Origin: Mesorhizobium sp. 131-2-1
Lineage (GTDB): Bacteria > Pseudomonadota > Alphaproteobacteria > Rhizobiales > Rhizobiaceae
Assembly (NCBI RefSeq): GCF_016756535.1
Contig: NZ_AP023247.1
Location: forward strand, 1,302,001 to 1,366,000
DNA length: 64,000 nucleotides
Reading direction: 5' to 3'
Shown: positions 8,297-16,668 of the stretch, piece after piece
Numbering within the stretch: the first letter of the stretch is position 1
Layout of the letters: each line of letters begins with the position of its first letter
Position numbers and translations under genes: made by a program
The notes under the pieces: generated by a model
The model's database searches: none
The model's input: only the letters and a program-made list of their open reading frames with translations
What the model was told of the DNA's origin: nothing

Positions 8297-9373
8297 TCAG
8301 CTTCGGCGGCTGATCCGGGTGAAATGGCCCATCTTACGGCCGTGACGCGACTCGGCCTTGCCGTAGAGATGCAGCATCAGGTCGGGCTCGGCGAGCAGGG
8401 CGGGAACCCGTTTGATGTCGTCGCCGATCAGGTTTTCCATGACGCAGTCCGAGTGGCGGCCGGGCGTGCCCAGCGGCAGGCCGGCGACGGCACGGATATG
8501 CTGCTCGAATTGCGAGACCGTCGCGGCGGCTTCCGTCCAGTGGCCGGAATTGTGGACACGCGGCGCCATCTCGTTGGCGAGCAGCGAGCCGTCGGCAAGC
8601 ACGAAGAACTCGACGCCGATGACGCCGACATAATCGAGTGCCGCCAGTATCTTTGCCGCCGCAGCCTGCGCCGCCGCCGCTGTTTGATGGCTGATCCCAG
8701 CCGGAAGGGTCGAGCTGTGCAGGATGCCGCCGCGATGGACATTCTCGGCCGGATCGTAGGCGGCGACGCTCCCGTCAAGACCACGCGCGGCGATCACCGA
8801 GATCTCGCGCTCGAAGGCGACGAAGGATTCGAGGATCAGCGGCACGTTGCCCATCGCCTCGCAGGTGCCGGAAAAGCCACCGGTGTCCATGTTGCGGAAG
8901 ACGCGCTGGCCCTTGCCGTCATAGCCCAGGCGCCGCGTCTTCAGGATACCGCTGCCGCCGAATTCCTTGAGCGCCGCCGTCAGTTCGGCGTCATTATCGA
9001 TCGGGCGGAACTCGGCCGTGGGAATGCCGATGCCGTTGAGGAACTGCTTCTCGGCCAGCCGGTCCTGCGCCACTTCGAGCGCACGCGCCGGCGGATAGAC
9101 CGGCACCTTGGCGGCCAGCGTGCTGGCGGCGGCCACCGGAACATTCTCGAATTCGTAGGTGACGACGGCGCTGGCCGCGGCGAGCTCGGCGAGGGCCGCG
9201 GCATCGTCATAGGCGGCCGTTATCTGGCGGTTGGCGACCTGGGCGGCCGGGCAATCGGCCTGCGGCTCCAGCACCACAGTGCGGTAACCGAGGCGGGCCG
9301 CGGCCATCGCCAGCATGCGGCCGAGCTGGCCGCCGCCGATGATGCCGATGGTCGATCCCGCTGGCAGGCTCAT
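8297..9373 (-). CDS. purK: 5-(carboxyamino)imidazole ribonucleotide synthase
   Basis: Uses ATP and bicarbonate to carboxylate aminoimidazole ribonucleotide to N5-CAIR in de novo purine synthesis; cytoplasmic. The 358 residues are normal for PurK. The N-terminus has the [16 protein letters not shown] dinucleotide-like loop of the pre-ATP-grasp domain, followed by YEFENVP, an ATP-grasp region with [14 protein letters not shown], and [15 protein letters not shown] near the active site. It is translationally coupled to purE: its ATG overlaps the purE TGA as ATGA at 9370-9373. Confidence 0.97.
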   Translation of the reverse strand: MSLPAGSTIGIIGGGQLGRMLAMAAARLGYRTVVLEPQADCPAAQVANRQITAAYDDAAALAELAAASAVVTYEFENVPVAAASTLAAKVPVYPPARALEVAQDRLAEKQFLNGIGIPTAEFRPIDNDAELTAALKEFGGSGILKTRRLGYDGKGQRVFRNMDTGGFSGTCEAMGNVPLILESFVAFEREISVIAARGLDGSVAAYDPAENVHRGGILHSSTLPAGISHQTAAAAQAAAAKILAALDYVGVIGVEFFVLADGSLLANEMAPRVHNSGHWTEAAATVSQFEQHIRAVAGLPLGTPGRHSDCVMENLIGDDIKRVPALLAEPDLMLHLYGKAESRHGRKMGHFTRISRRS

Positions 9374-9867
9374 GGCGCGTCCGTCGGCTCGGCGGCGACC
9401 TTGGCGGTCTGCGCGGCGCGCCAGGCATCCAGCCGAGCCGCCAGCCGGTCGTCGTTCAGCGCCAGCACGGCAGCGGCAAGAAGGGCGGCGTTGGCGGCCC
9501 CCGCCTTGCCGATGGCCAGCGTGCCGACCGGGATGCCGGCCGGCATCTGGACGATGGACAACAGCGAATCCTGGCCGGACAGCGCCTTCGATTCCACCGG
9601 CACGCCGAAGACCGGAAGCGGCGTCATCGCCGCCGTCATGCCGGGCAGGTGCGCGGCACCGCCGGCGCCGGCGATGATGACCTTGTAGCCGGCCGCCTTG
9701 GCGCCCTTGGCGAAATCATAGAGCCGGTCGGGGGTGCGGTGGGCCGAGACGATCAGCCTCTTGTGCGGGATGCCCAGCGCCTCAAGCGTTTCGGCGGCAT
9801 GGCGCATCGTTGCCCAGTCGGACTGGCTGCCCATTATGATGGCGACGTCGGCGCGGTGATCGTTCAA
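9370..9867 (-). CDS. purE: N5-carboxyaminoimidazole ribonucleotide mutase
   Basis: Converts N5-CAIR to 4-carboxyaminoimidazole ribonucleotide, the step after PurK. The protein has the class I PurE signatures: [13 protein letters not shown] at the N-terminus, [13 protein letters not shown] with the active-site His, [12 protein letters not shown], and [20 protein letters not shown]. The TTG at 9867 is proposed as start because GGGGAG lies 7 nt upstream; another TTG at 9888 would add seven residues. It is the first gene of the purEK operon. Confidence 0.96.
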   Translation of the reverse strand: MNDHRADVAIIMGSQSDWATMRHAAETLEALGIPHKRLIVSAHRTPDRLYDFAKGAKAAGYKVIIAGAGGAAHLPGMTAAMTPLPVFGVPVESKALSGQDSLLSIVQMPAGIPVGTLAIGKAGAANAALLAAAVLALNDDRLAARLDAWRAAQTAKVAAEPTDAP

Positions 9868-9961
9868 GCGCTTGCTCCCCGGCGGCAAAGGCGCGCCTTA
9901 GCGGAATTCGCCAATTGCCGCAAGGATTGTCGCGGCCTTAGCGGGTCGCAGCTATGGGAGC

Positions 9962-11152
9962 CTAGTCAGGCCAGCGCAGGGCGCCGGCCGAGTCCTTGCG
10001 GGCGAATTTCATCGCATCCGCGGGGCGCTCCTTCGCGGTCAGCACGGCGCGCAGGCGCTCGGCGACGATCTCGGCCTCGCCGGGATGGAGATTGCACGGA
10101 TCGAGGAAGAAGTGGCCGCGCTCGACCTCGTGGTTGCGCACGATGATCGGCGGCGAGCCAGCGGCCAGCGCCGAGGCGAGGCCGGCGGCGCTGAAGCGGC
10201 TTTCCGGCGCGACGAATATCTGCAAGCGGTCGAGCGGATTGGCTGTCGGGTCGGGAATGATGCGCGCCGCGATGCCGGGCAGGCCCTGCAGCGCGTCCTT
10301 CCACAGGTGGAGCGCCGCTTCCTCGCGCCTGCGGATGCCGACATGGTCGCGCTTCTCCCAGGCTTCCAGCGCGGCCATCGTGCCGGCGATGCTCTCCTTG
10401 CCGACCTTCATGGCGCGGGCGACGCCGCGGTTCTGCAGATAGGCCCTGCGCACCAGATCCTTGCGGCCGGTGACGATGCCGCTGGTCGGGCCGCTCAGGA
10501 ATTTGTGGCCGCTGTAGACGACGATGTCGGCACCGCGCGCCAGGAAGCTGCGCAGATCGTATTCGGAGGCGGCGTCGACGATCACCGGCACGCCCTTGGC
10601 GTGGCAGATCTCGCAGAACTCCTCCAGCGATAGCATGCCGTATTGCACGGTGTGGTGCGCAACGACGTAGAGTGCCGCCGCCGTGCGCTCGTTGATCGCC
10701 TCGCGCACGTGATAGTCCTGCGTGACGCTGACGGTGCCGGCGGGCACGACCCTGGCGCCGGCGACGCGGATCGACTGGTCGATCGGCGCGCCGTAATTGA
10801 CGATATGGCCCAGCTGGATGACGACCTCCGACTTGAGGCCTTCGGTATCATCGGGCAGGCGCTCGATCGCCAGCAGATTGGTGCCTGTCATCGCGCCGGC
10901 GATCGCCATGGTGATGCCGCTGGCGCAGCAGGCGGTGATGAAGCCGGCCTCGCCGCCCGTGAGCCGCGCGATGACCGTGCTGGCAGCGCGCTGCAGGTCG
11001 TCCATCTCCACCCATTGCGAGGCGATCTCCGCCATCGCCGCGATCGCCTCGGGCACGATGATCGAGGCGCCGAGCGTCGTCATCGTGCCTGAAACGTTGA
11101 TGATCGGGCGCAGGCCGAGACGTTCGCGGATTGTCATGTTGGAGATCGTCAT
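9962..11152 (-). CDS. SelA/DgaE-family PLP-dependent enzyme (ammonia-lyase-like)
   Basis: About 396 residues with the fold-type I PLP architecture of the SelA-like family that includes D-glucosaminate-6-phosphate ammonia lyase (DgaE) and cystathionine beta-lyase-like proteins. Visible are [19 protein letters not shown] at the N-terminus (typical of this family), [12 protein letters not shown] with the cofactor-binding Asp, and [13 protein letters not shown] with the Schiff-base Lys. It probably eliminates ammonia from an amino acid or amino-sugar acid. RidA, encoded next, removes the enamine products of such lyases, and an amino acid ABC transporter follows. Met at 11152 has GGAG 9 nt upstream; Met at 11167 is an alternative. 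Confidence 0.85.
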   Translation of the reverse strand: MTISNMTIRERLGLRPIINVSGTMTTLGASIIVPEAIAAMAEIASQWVEMDDLQRAASTVIARLTGGEAGFITACCASGITMAIAGAMTGTNLLAIERLPDDTEGLKSEVVIQLGHIVNYGAPIDQSIRVAGARVVPAGTVSVTQDYHVREAINERTAAALYVVAHHTVQYGMLSLEEFCEICHAKGVPVIVDAASEYDLRSFLARGADIVVYSGHKFLSGPTSGIVTGRKDLVRRAYLQNRGVARAMKVGKESIAGTMAALEAWEKRDHVGIRRREEAALHLWKDALQGLPGIAARIIPDPTANPLDRLQIFVAPESRFSAAGLASALAAGSPPIIVRNHEVERGHFFLDPCNLHPGEAEIVAERLRAVLTAKERPADAMKFARKDSAGALRWPD

Positions 11153-11179
11153 CTCTGGAAACTCCATTTCGGAAAGACG

Positions 11180-11638
11180 TCAGGCGATTTCGACAACCGC
11201 CTCGATTTCGACCGTGATGTTGCCCGGCAGCGAGCCGACGCCGATGGCCGAGCGGGCGTGCCCGCCGATCCTATCAAAGACGTTGGCGAAAAGATCGGAG
11301 CAGCCGTTGACCACTTTCGGGTGGTCGCTGAAGGTCGGCGTGGCGTTGACGAAGCCGAGCAGCTTGACGACGCGCACGATGCGGCCGAGGTCGCCCGCGG
11401 CCGCATGCATGACGGCGAGCAAGTTGAGGCCGGTGAGGCGGGCATGCTCGTAGGCCTCCTCGACCGTCACATCCTCGCCCACCTTGCCGGTGCACAGCGT
11501 GCCGTCGGCGCGCAATGGCCCCTGGCCGGAGAGGAAGATCAGCCGGCCGCTCTCGGCATGGGTGACGAAGTTGGCGATGGGCGTCGGCGGCTCGGGCAGT
11601 TTCAGGCCGAGTTCGGCGAGCCGGATATAAGGCGTCAT
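11180..11638 (-). CDS. RidA family enamine/imine deaminase
   Basis: A 152-residue member of the RidA (YjgF/YER057c/UK114) family, long-form type. Motifs are FLSGQGPLRADG, the middle TGLNLLAVMHAAAGDLGRI, and the C-terminal PGNITVEIEAVVEIA. RidA proteins form trimers that hydrolyse reactive enamines or imines released by PLP enzymes; this one has no catalytic Arg pattern that I can place with certainty. It lies between the PLP enzyme and the ABC transporter genes, on the same strand, so a shared pathway is likely. AAGGAG 7 nt before the ATG at 11638 supports the start. Confidence 0.93.
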   Translation of the reverse strand: MTPYIRLAELGLKLPEPPTPIANFVTHAESGRLIFLSGQGPLRADGTLCTGKVGEDVTVEEAYEHARLTGLNLLAVMHAAAGDLGRIVRVVKLLGFVNATPTFSDHPKVVNGCSDLFANVFDRIGGHARSAIGVGSLPGNITVEIEAVVEIA

Positions 11639-11673
11639 CAAATGCTCCTTGCGACAGCTTGCGCTGCCCGATG

Positions 11674-12471
11674 TCAGAACTGCGAGGCGCGGAAGCGCGC
11701 CAGGAAGCTGCGGAGGCGCTCGTTGGAGGTTTCCGCCGCCAGGATCTCCTTCGGCGGGCCGACGGCGCTGACCCCGCCATCGGCCATGAAGACGATGCGG
11801 CTGGAGGCGTCGCGGGCGAAGGCCATCTCATGCGTCACCATCAGCATGGTCATGCCGTCCTCGGCGAGGCTGCGCACCACGGCCAGCACTTCGCCGACCA
11901 GCTCCGGATCGAGCGCCGAGGTGATTTCGTCGAGAAGCAGGATCTTCGGCTCCATCGCCACGGCGCGCGCAATGCCGACGCGCTGCTGCTGGCCGCCGGA
12001 AAGCTCGGCCGGCAAGCTGTCGGCCTTGTGGGCGAGGCCGACGCGGCCGAGCCAGTGCTCGGCGATCGAGCGCGCCTCGGCCTCGCTCTTCTTCCGCACC
12101 TTGGTGAGGCCGAGCATGATGTTGCCGGCCGCCGTCAGATGCGGGAACAGGTTGAAGCCCTGGAACACCATGCCGGTCTCGGCGCGCATGGCGGCGAGAT
12201 CGCGCTCGCCGCGGCGCTGGCGCGTTCCGGCCTCGCGGTAGCCAACCTCCTTGCCGTCGATACGGATCGAGCCGCTGTCGTAGCTTTCGAGGAAGTTGAC
12301 GCAGCGCAGCAGCGTGGTCTTGCCGCTGCCGGACGGGCCGATGACCGTCACCACCTCGCCGCGTGTCACCTCAAGGCTGACGGAGCGCAGCACGGCGACG
12401 GAACCGAAGGCCTTGGAGACATCGCGGACTTCGAGCAGCGCGGGACTGGCGTTCGAGGCGTCGGACATCAT
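11674..12471 (-). CDS. Polar amino acid ABC transporter, ATP-binding protein
   Basis: 265 residues of an ABC ATPase of the GlnQ/HisP type. It shows Walker A GPSGSGKTTLL, the Q-loop TGMVFQGFNLFPHLT, the signature LSGGQQQRVGIARA, Walker B ILLLDEITSALDPE and the switch His in MVTHEMAFA. It energises import by the two permeases encoded immediately upstream. The start is the ATG at 12471 or the next codon at 12468; AGGGA precedes them. The frame is open further upstream, but that overlaps the permease gene. Confidence 0.95.
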   Translation of the reverse strand: MMSDASNASPALLEVRDVSKAFGSVAVLRSVSLEVTRGEVVTVIGPSGSGKTTLLRCVNFLESYDSGSIRIDGKEVGYREAGTRQRRGERDLAAMRAETGMVFQGFNLFPHLTAAGNIMLGLTKVRKKSEAEARSIAEHWLGRVGLAHKADSLPAELSGGQQQRVGIARAVAMEPKILLLDEITSALDPELVGEVLAVVRSLAEDGMTMLMVTHEMAFARDASSRIVFMADGGVSAVGPPKEILAAETSNERLRSFLARFRASQF

Positions 12472-12472
12472 G

Positions 12473-13123
12473 CTATTCCCTAATGAAGGAGAAGCGCCGT
12501 TCCAGCCGCCGGCTGGCGAGCGAAAGGGCGTAGTTGACCGCGAAATAGACCAGCGCGCCGAGGATATAGAGCGGCATCGCTTCATAGGTGCGGCCGATGA
12601 CCTGGTTGATAGCCTGCATCAGGTCGGTGATGCCGAGCAGCGAGACCAGCGCGCTGCCCTTGACCGCGTCGGTGACGCCATTGATCCAGGGTGGCAGGAA
12701 GCGCCTGAAAGCCTGCGGAAAGATGACGTAGGTCAGCCGCTGACGGAAGGTCAGCCCGATCGCCATTGCCGCTTCGGACTGGCCCTTGGGGATGGAGGCG
12801 ACGGCGCCGCGCAGATATTCGACGACCTGCGCCGTCTTGAACAGGGTCAGCGCCAGCACCGCGGCCCAGAAGGACTGCAAATGAAGCCCGATCGCGGGCA
12901 GGCCGTAGTAGACGAAGAACATCAGCACCAGGATCGGGATGCCGCGAATGGTGTCGCTGAAGATGCGCACCGCCCAGCGCAGCGGGACGGGGCCATAGAC
13001 CAGGCCGACACCGAGCGCGACGCCGGCGATGAGCGAAAACACGACGACCAGCAGCGACACCCACAGGGTCACGGCGAAGCCTTCTGCGAGGAACGGCACG
13101 GCGTAGAGGATCTGGCTCAGCAT
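12473..13123 (-). CDS. Polar amino acid ABC transporter, permease 2
   Basis: 216-residue inner-membrane permease of the HisMQ/GlnP type with about five transmembrane helices. Family features are the TIRGIPILVLMFFVYYGLP segment and the ATPase-contact loop EAAMAIGLTFRQRLTYVIFPQA (EAA motif). It pairs with the permease encoded just upstream (gap of one base between stop and start) to form a heterodimeric channel. Start Met at 13123 follows the preceding gene stop; upstream residues in the frame are not membrane-like. Confidence 0.95.
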   Translation of the reverse strand: MLSQILYAVPFLAEGFAVTLWVSLLVVVFSLIAGVALGVGLVYGPVPLRWAVRIFSDTIRGIPILVLMFFVYYGLPAIGLHLQSFWAAVLALTLFKTAQVVEYLRGAVASIPKGQSEAAMAIGLTFRQRLTYVIFPQAFRRFLPPWINGVTDAVKGSALVSLLGITDLMQAINQVIGRTYEAMPLYILGALVYFAVNYALSLASRRLERRFSFIRE

Positions 13124-13124
13124 G

Positions 13125-13790
13125 TCAGCGCGCCGCCCTGAACCGGCGTTCGACCAGCCGCAGCGCGAACAGCAGCGCATAGCCGGTCACCAGATACATT
13201 GCGGTCGTCACCAGATAGACCTCGACGATGCGGAAGGTGTTGAAGTTGATCCACTGGGCGCCGTAGGTGAGCTCGGGCACCGAGATAACGGAAGCGATCG
13301 AGGTGTCCTTGAACAGCGAGATGAAGGTGTTGGACAGCGCCGGCAGGGTGATGCGCAGCATCGTCGGCAGGCGCACGTGGAGCAGCCGCTGCCATGGGGT
13401 CAGGCCGATGGCCTTGCCGGCATCGAGCTGGCCACGCGGGACGGCTTCGAGGCCGGAACGGAAGACCTCGACCAGGTAGGCGCCGCTATAGACCGATAGT
13501 GTCAGGACAAACGAGGTCGGCGCGCTGTAGGCGAGGTCGATCACCGTCGGCAGGCCGTAGAAGACCAGATAGACGAGCAGGATCAGCGGCACGTTGCGGA
13601 TGAACTCGACATAGCCGGCGATGATCGCCCGCACGACGCGGCCGGCCGAGACATACCAGACCGCCAGCACCAGGCCGATGACGACGCCGATGGCGATCGA
13701 GATCACGGCAAGCTCGAGACTGAGCAGTAGCCCGCCCCACAGCTTGTCGAAATGGCGCCAGATCAGGTTGAAATTGAGCGCGTAGCCCAT
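13125..13790 (-). CDS. Polar amino acid ABC transporter, permease 1
   Basis: 221-residue permease of the same HisMQ family. The N-terminal helix region (LLLSLELAVISIAIGVVIGL), YVEFIRNVPLILLVYLVFYG and the EAA loop DAGKAIGLTPWQRLLHVRLP are typical. It is followed within two bases by the second permease, then by the ATPase. The substrate-binding protein gene lies about 100 bp upstream, separated by a partial copy of the dispersed palindrome, so the solute receptor and the membrane complex may be expressed at different levels. Confidence 0.95.
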   Translation of the reverse strand: MGYALNFNLIWRHFDKLWGGLLLSLELAVISIAIGVVIGLVLAVWYVSAGRVVRAIIAGYVEFIRNVPLILLVYLVFYGLPTVIDLAYSAPTSFVLTLSVYSGAYLVEVFRSGLEAVPRGQLDAGKAIGLTPWQRLLHVRLPTMLRITLPALSNTFISLFKDTSIASVISVPELTYGAQWINFNTFRIVEVYLVTTAMYLVTGYALLFALRLVERRFRAAR

Positions 13791-13810
13791 GCGCTATGTC
13801 TCTCACGCCG

Positions 13811-13843
13811 GTGCCCAAAATTGCGCTTTGGGCAACATGCATT
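13811..13843. repeat. Palindromic intergenic element, copy B (degenerate)
   Basis: GTGCCCAAAA at 13811-13820 and TTTGGGCAACATGC at 13827-13840 match the inner arms and right end of copy A at 7401, but the left terminus is missing. It lies between the substrate-binding protein gene and the first permease gene, so it may reduce read-through. Confidence 0.6.
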
Positions 13844-13892
13844 GTCGAGGAAAGAGGCGGAAGGGCATTTGCCGCCCCTCCGCCGGCTGATG

Positions 13893-14774
13893 TCAGATGA
13901 CCGGAAAACCGGGATGGCGCGCGGGCGGCTCCAACCCGAAATAGTCCTTGAACGCGGCGTCGTAGAGCGCCGTTTCATGACCGAACATTGCGGTCGCGAA
14001 GGTCGTGTTGACGAACGCCAGCCAGTCGGGATCGCCTTGCCGCAGTGCGGCGCCGTAAAGCATCGAGAACCAGCTCTTGCCGGCATCGAAGTATTTGTCG
14101 GGATTGCGCGAGGCGAGCCAGCGGACCGTCGAGAGATCGACGGCGGCCGCGTCGACGCGCTTCGATTCCAGCGCCTGCAGCACGTTGGCCTGGGTATCGA
14201 TCTGCATCACCTGTGACTGCGGCAGGACGAGGTGCACATTCTGCTCGGCATCGACGTTCTGCAGGATGGATATGCGTGTTGCCGAACCGCCGGCGAGCAG
14301 CTTGTCGAATGTCTTGTTTTCGGCCGAAGGCAGCGTCAGCAGGGCGACGCCTTCGACATAGTAGGGCCGCGAGAAGTTGATCAGCTGCGAGCGCTGGGCC
14401 GTCATGGTCATGAATTGGATGGTGATGTCCACCTTGTTGGTGGTCACGTTCGGAATGCGCTGCGCCGGGTCCTGCATGACGAACTCGACCTTGGTCGGGT
14501 CGTCGAACAGGCCCTTGGCCAGGATCCGGCCCATGGTGATGTCCATGCCGACCAGTTCGCCGGCATCGTTCTCGAAATGCCAGGGCGCATTGGTGCTGCC
14601 GGTGCCGACGATCAGCTTGCCGCGATCGAGCACGGTGCGCAGCAAGCTCTCCGGCGCTGCCTGCGCGGCCGCCTTCTTCGCGTCGACCGTCGCCGCCACG
14701 CTCATCACGCCAGCCGTTGCCAGTCCAGCCATTCCCAGTTTCAGAAATTCACGCCTTTTGGATGTGTCGTTCAC
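13893..14774 (-). CDS. Amino acid ABC transporter substrate-binding protein, Tat-like signal
   Basis: 293 residues. The N-terminus (NDTSKRREFLKLGMAGLATA) has a twin-arginine motif RREFLK, so export by Tat is likely. The mature part is a type 2 periplasmic binding fold of SBP_bac_3: DRGKLIVGTGSTNAPWHFEND, GMDITMGRILA, IPNVTTNKVDITIQFMTMTAQR, and INFSRPYYVEG. The ligand is probably an amino acid or related small acid. The GTG at 14774 is selected because AAGGAGGT sits 5 nt upstream, an unusually strong ribosome binding site. It is the first gene of the operon and diverges from the IclR gene. Confidence 0.93.
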   Translation of the reverse strand: MNDTSKRREFLKLGMAGLATAGVMSVAATVDAKKAAAQAAPESLLRTVLDRGKLIVGTGSTNAPWHFENDAGELVGMDITMGRILAKGLFDDPTKVEFVMQDPAQRIPNVTTNKVDITIQFMTMTAQRSQLINFSRPYYVEGVALLTLPSAENKTFDKLLAGGSATRISILQNVDAEQNVHLVLPQSQVMQIDTQANVLQALESKRVDAAAVDLSTVRWLASRNPDKYFDAGKSWFSMLYGAALRQGDPDWLAFVNTTFATAMFGHETALYDAAFKDYFGLEPPARHPGFPVI

Positions 14775-14830
14775 GGCGACCTCCTTTCGTGTTGTGTTCC
14801 CCTTGAGATCCAATGTCTTTTCAGATTGTC

Positions 14831-14865
14831 TCTTACAAAAGACAGTTGTATCTTGTACAAGACAG
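14831..14865. promoter_or_regulatory. Tandem operator-like repeats in the SBP/IclR divergent promoter
   Basis: TCTTGTACAAGA at 14851-14862 is a perfect 12-bp palindrome. A related site, TCTTACAAAAGA, lies at 14831-14842, exactly 20 bp away centre to centre; both continue as GACAG. The pair lies in the short gap between the substrate-binding protein start and the IclR start, as expected for IclR binding. Confidence 0.65.
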
Positions 14866-14887
14866 ATACTAACACCGGGAATCAGCA

Positions 14888-15679
14888 ATGCAAGACGGCA
14901 ATGGCGTCATGGATCGGCAGGGTGCGAGCGAGGACAAGGTTTCCCGCGAGAAGGGCCTCAACCGGGTGCTGGAGATTCTGGAGTACCTGCACAGAACGCA
15001 GCGCGCGATCGGCATCGGCGATCTAGCCAAAGGGCTGAACGCGCCGCGTTCGACCACCTATACGCTGGTGCGTTCGCTGGTGGACGCAGGACTTCTGGAA
15101 ATGGCCGGCGACGGCAACCGGGTCTATTTCGGCAAAAAGCTCTACCTCTATGGAATGGACTATGTGCGCGGCAACGACCTCTTGAGAAGGGGCCGCCAGG
15201 AAGTCGACAACCTGTCGCGCGAGACGGGCGAGACCTCCGAATTGTGCATGCTGCAAAGCGGCCGCTACACCATCGTCCATTCCAGTCCCGGCACGAGGCC
15301 GTTCCGCATCAGCTCGGCCACCGGCCTGCAGATACCGCTGCCGTGGACGGCATCGGGGCGTCTGCTTCTGGCCCGGTTCGAAAGAGCCGATATCGAGGGC
15401 ATGATATCCGAGGACGATCTGGTGCTGCCGGACGGACGCAGGTTGCGGCTCGACGATTTCATTGCCGATATCGCGACCGCCGGGCTGGCTGGCTATTGCA
15501 TCACCTCAGGACTTGTCGATGCCTATACCAAGTGCCTGGCCGCGCCCGTGTTCTCGGCGGCAGGCAAGGTCGAGGCGACGATGTGCCTGGTGGTTCCAAT
15601 CGACACGTCCGATGAAAAGACCGGCGGGCTGCTTGCCCTGCTGCGCCAGCGCGCGGCGCGGCTATCGATGCCGGGATGA
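14888..15679 (+). CDS. IclR-family transcriptional regulator
   Basis: 263 residues with an N-terminal winged helix-turn-helix (LNRVLEILEYLHRTQ, IGDLAKGLNAPRSTTYTLVRSLVDAG) and a C-terminal IclR effector domain (ETSELCMLQSGRYTIVHSSP, LPWTASGRLLLA). It is divergent from the ABC transporter/RidA/PLP-enzyme genes and probably controls them through the tandem repeats at 14831-14865. The inducer is likely the transported compound or its deaminated product. No strong ribosome binding site precedes 14888; Met8 (GVMDRQGASED) is an alternative. Confidence 0.93.
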   Translation: MQDGNGVMDRQGASEDKVSREKGLNRVLEILEYLHRTQRAIGIGDLAKGLNAPRSTTYTLVRSLVDAGLLEMAGDGNRVYFGKKLYLYGMDYVRGNDLLRRGRQEVDNLSRETGETSELCMLQSGRYTIVHSSPGTRPFRISSATGLQIPLPWTASGRLLLARFERADIEGMISEDDLVLPDGRRLRLDDFIADIATAGLAGYCITSGLVDAYTKCLAAPVFSAAGKVEATMCLVVPIDTSDEKTGGLLALLRQRAARLSMPG

Positions 15680-15706
15680 ACCGTCCGAACCGCGTCAGGC
15701 CTTCCT

Positions 15707-15910
15707 TCAGGCGATGATGTCGGGGATTATACGATCTTCCAGCGCCATCAGCCTGTCCTTGAGGAACAGCTTCTTCTTCTTCATGCGCTGGATCTGCAGG
15801 GGATCGCAGCCGGTGGCGATCATCGCGTTGATGGCGGCGTCGAAATCGGCGTGTTCCTGCTTCAGGCGGGAATATTCGAGGCGGATGTCAGCCTGTTCCT
15901 GTTCGGACAT
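15707..15910 (-). CDS. DUF465 (YdcH-like) small protein
   Basis: 67 residues, highly charged and helical, with the DUF465 core RMKKKKLFLKDRLMALED at the C-terminal half. Family members are short cytoplasmic coiled-coil proteins without an assigned activity. It is oriented away from a second DUF465 gene at 16151 with 240 bp between them. The start at 15910 has only a weak ribosome binding site. Confidence 0.85.
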   Translation of the reverse strand: MSEQEQADIRLEYSRLKQEHADFDAAINAMIATGCDPLQIQRMKKKKLFLKDRLMALEDRIIPDIIA

Positions 15911-16150
15911 TCGTTACCGTCTGCACGTCTGCGGCGCCCAAGAGATGGGCCTGATGGGCGGGACCGGTGGAGTTTGACAACCGGCGCGCCGCTCTTATCA
16001 CATTTCACATTGTCGTGGAATGCTACCACTGGGTATTCGACATCGGGATTGGTTGGTGGCAAAGTGTCATGGTGCTGTCACAGATGCGGACTGGCGGTGG
16101 GCGCACTTTGGCGGCTGCAATCGAGGAAACCATGAAAGGGAGAACCAATC

Positions 16151-16330
16151 ATGTCTCTTGCATCCCATCTTGATGAGTTGCAGCGGAAACACGGTGATAT
16201 CGAGCGCGAGCTCACCGATGCGATGAACCATCCGTCGGTCGACGACCTCGAAATCGTGAATCTCAAGCGGCGCAAGCTGGCAATCAAGGACGAGATTGAA
16301 AAACTGAAGGCGAAGCCGACGACGCACTGA
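16151..16330 (+). CDS. DUF465 (YdcH-like) small protein, second copy
   Basis: 59 residues beginning MSLASHLDELQRKHGDIE and containing NLKRRKLAIKDEIEKLK, the DUF465 helical hairpin. AGGGAGA lies 7 nt before the ATG. The stop at 16328-16330 is followed by a hairpin and T-run near 16376-16416. It is divergent from the longer paralogue at 15707-15910. Confidence 0.88.
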   Translation: MSLASHLDELQRKHGDIERELTDAMNHPSVDDLEIVNLKRRKLAIKDEIEKLKAKPTTH

Positions 16331-16376
16331 CGCTCCTCTAGCGAAGCCGCGCCACCTTCGGCGCGCAATCATCTTT

Positions 16377-16416
16377 CCGGTGGCAGTCCTGTCACCGGAG
16401 ATGTTTCCTTTTTTTG
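16377..16416 (+). terminator. Probable intrinsic terminator after the second DUF465 gene
   Basis: CCGGTG at 16377-16382 pairs with CACCGG at 16393-16398, with an inner GCAG/CTG(T) extension, and a run of seven T follows at 16410-16416. The distance from stem to T-run is longer than ideal. The remaining bases to 16668 show a second GC hairpin (GGCGCC repeats) and presumably the ispG promoter; no gene is seen there. Confidence 0.6.
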
Positions 16417-16668
16417 AATCCGATGGCTGTTTGCGGCCGTTTGTGGCGCCGGGAGGCGCCGACTGGCCGGATTCGCTTGCGGCAACCCCCATTCATCCCG
16501 GCGGAGTCGGATCGGCCCGGCGGTGCGATCGCTGCGCTGCAGCGGTCCATCGCCGTCCGCCTGCTTGCGGCCTTTCGTCCGCCCGTTGCCATTGACAAGC
16601 CATCTTTGCTCCTCCACCTCATGCTCGGACCCTTGAGCATGCAATGCTCTGAACAAAAGGCGGCCGGC

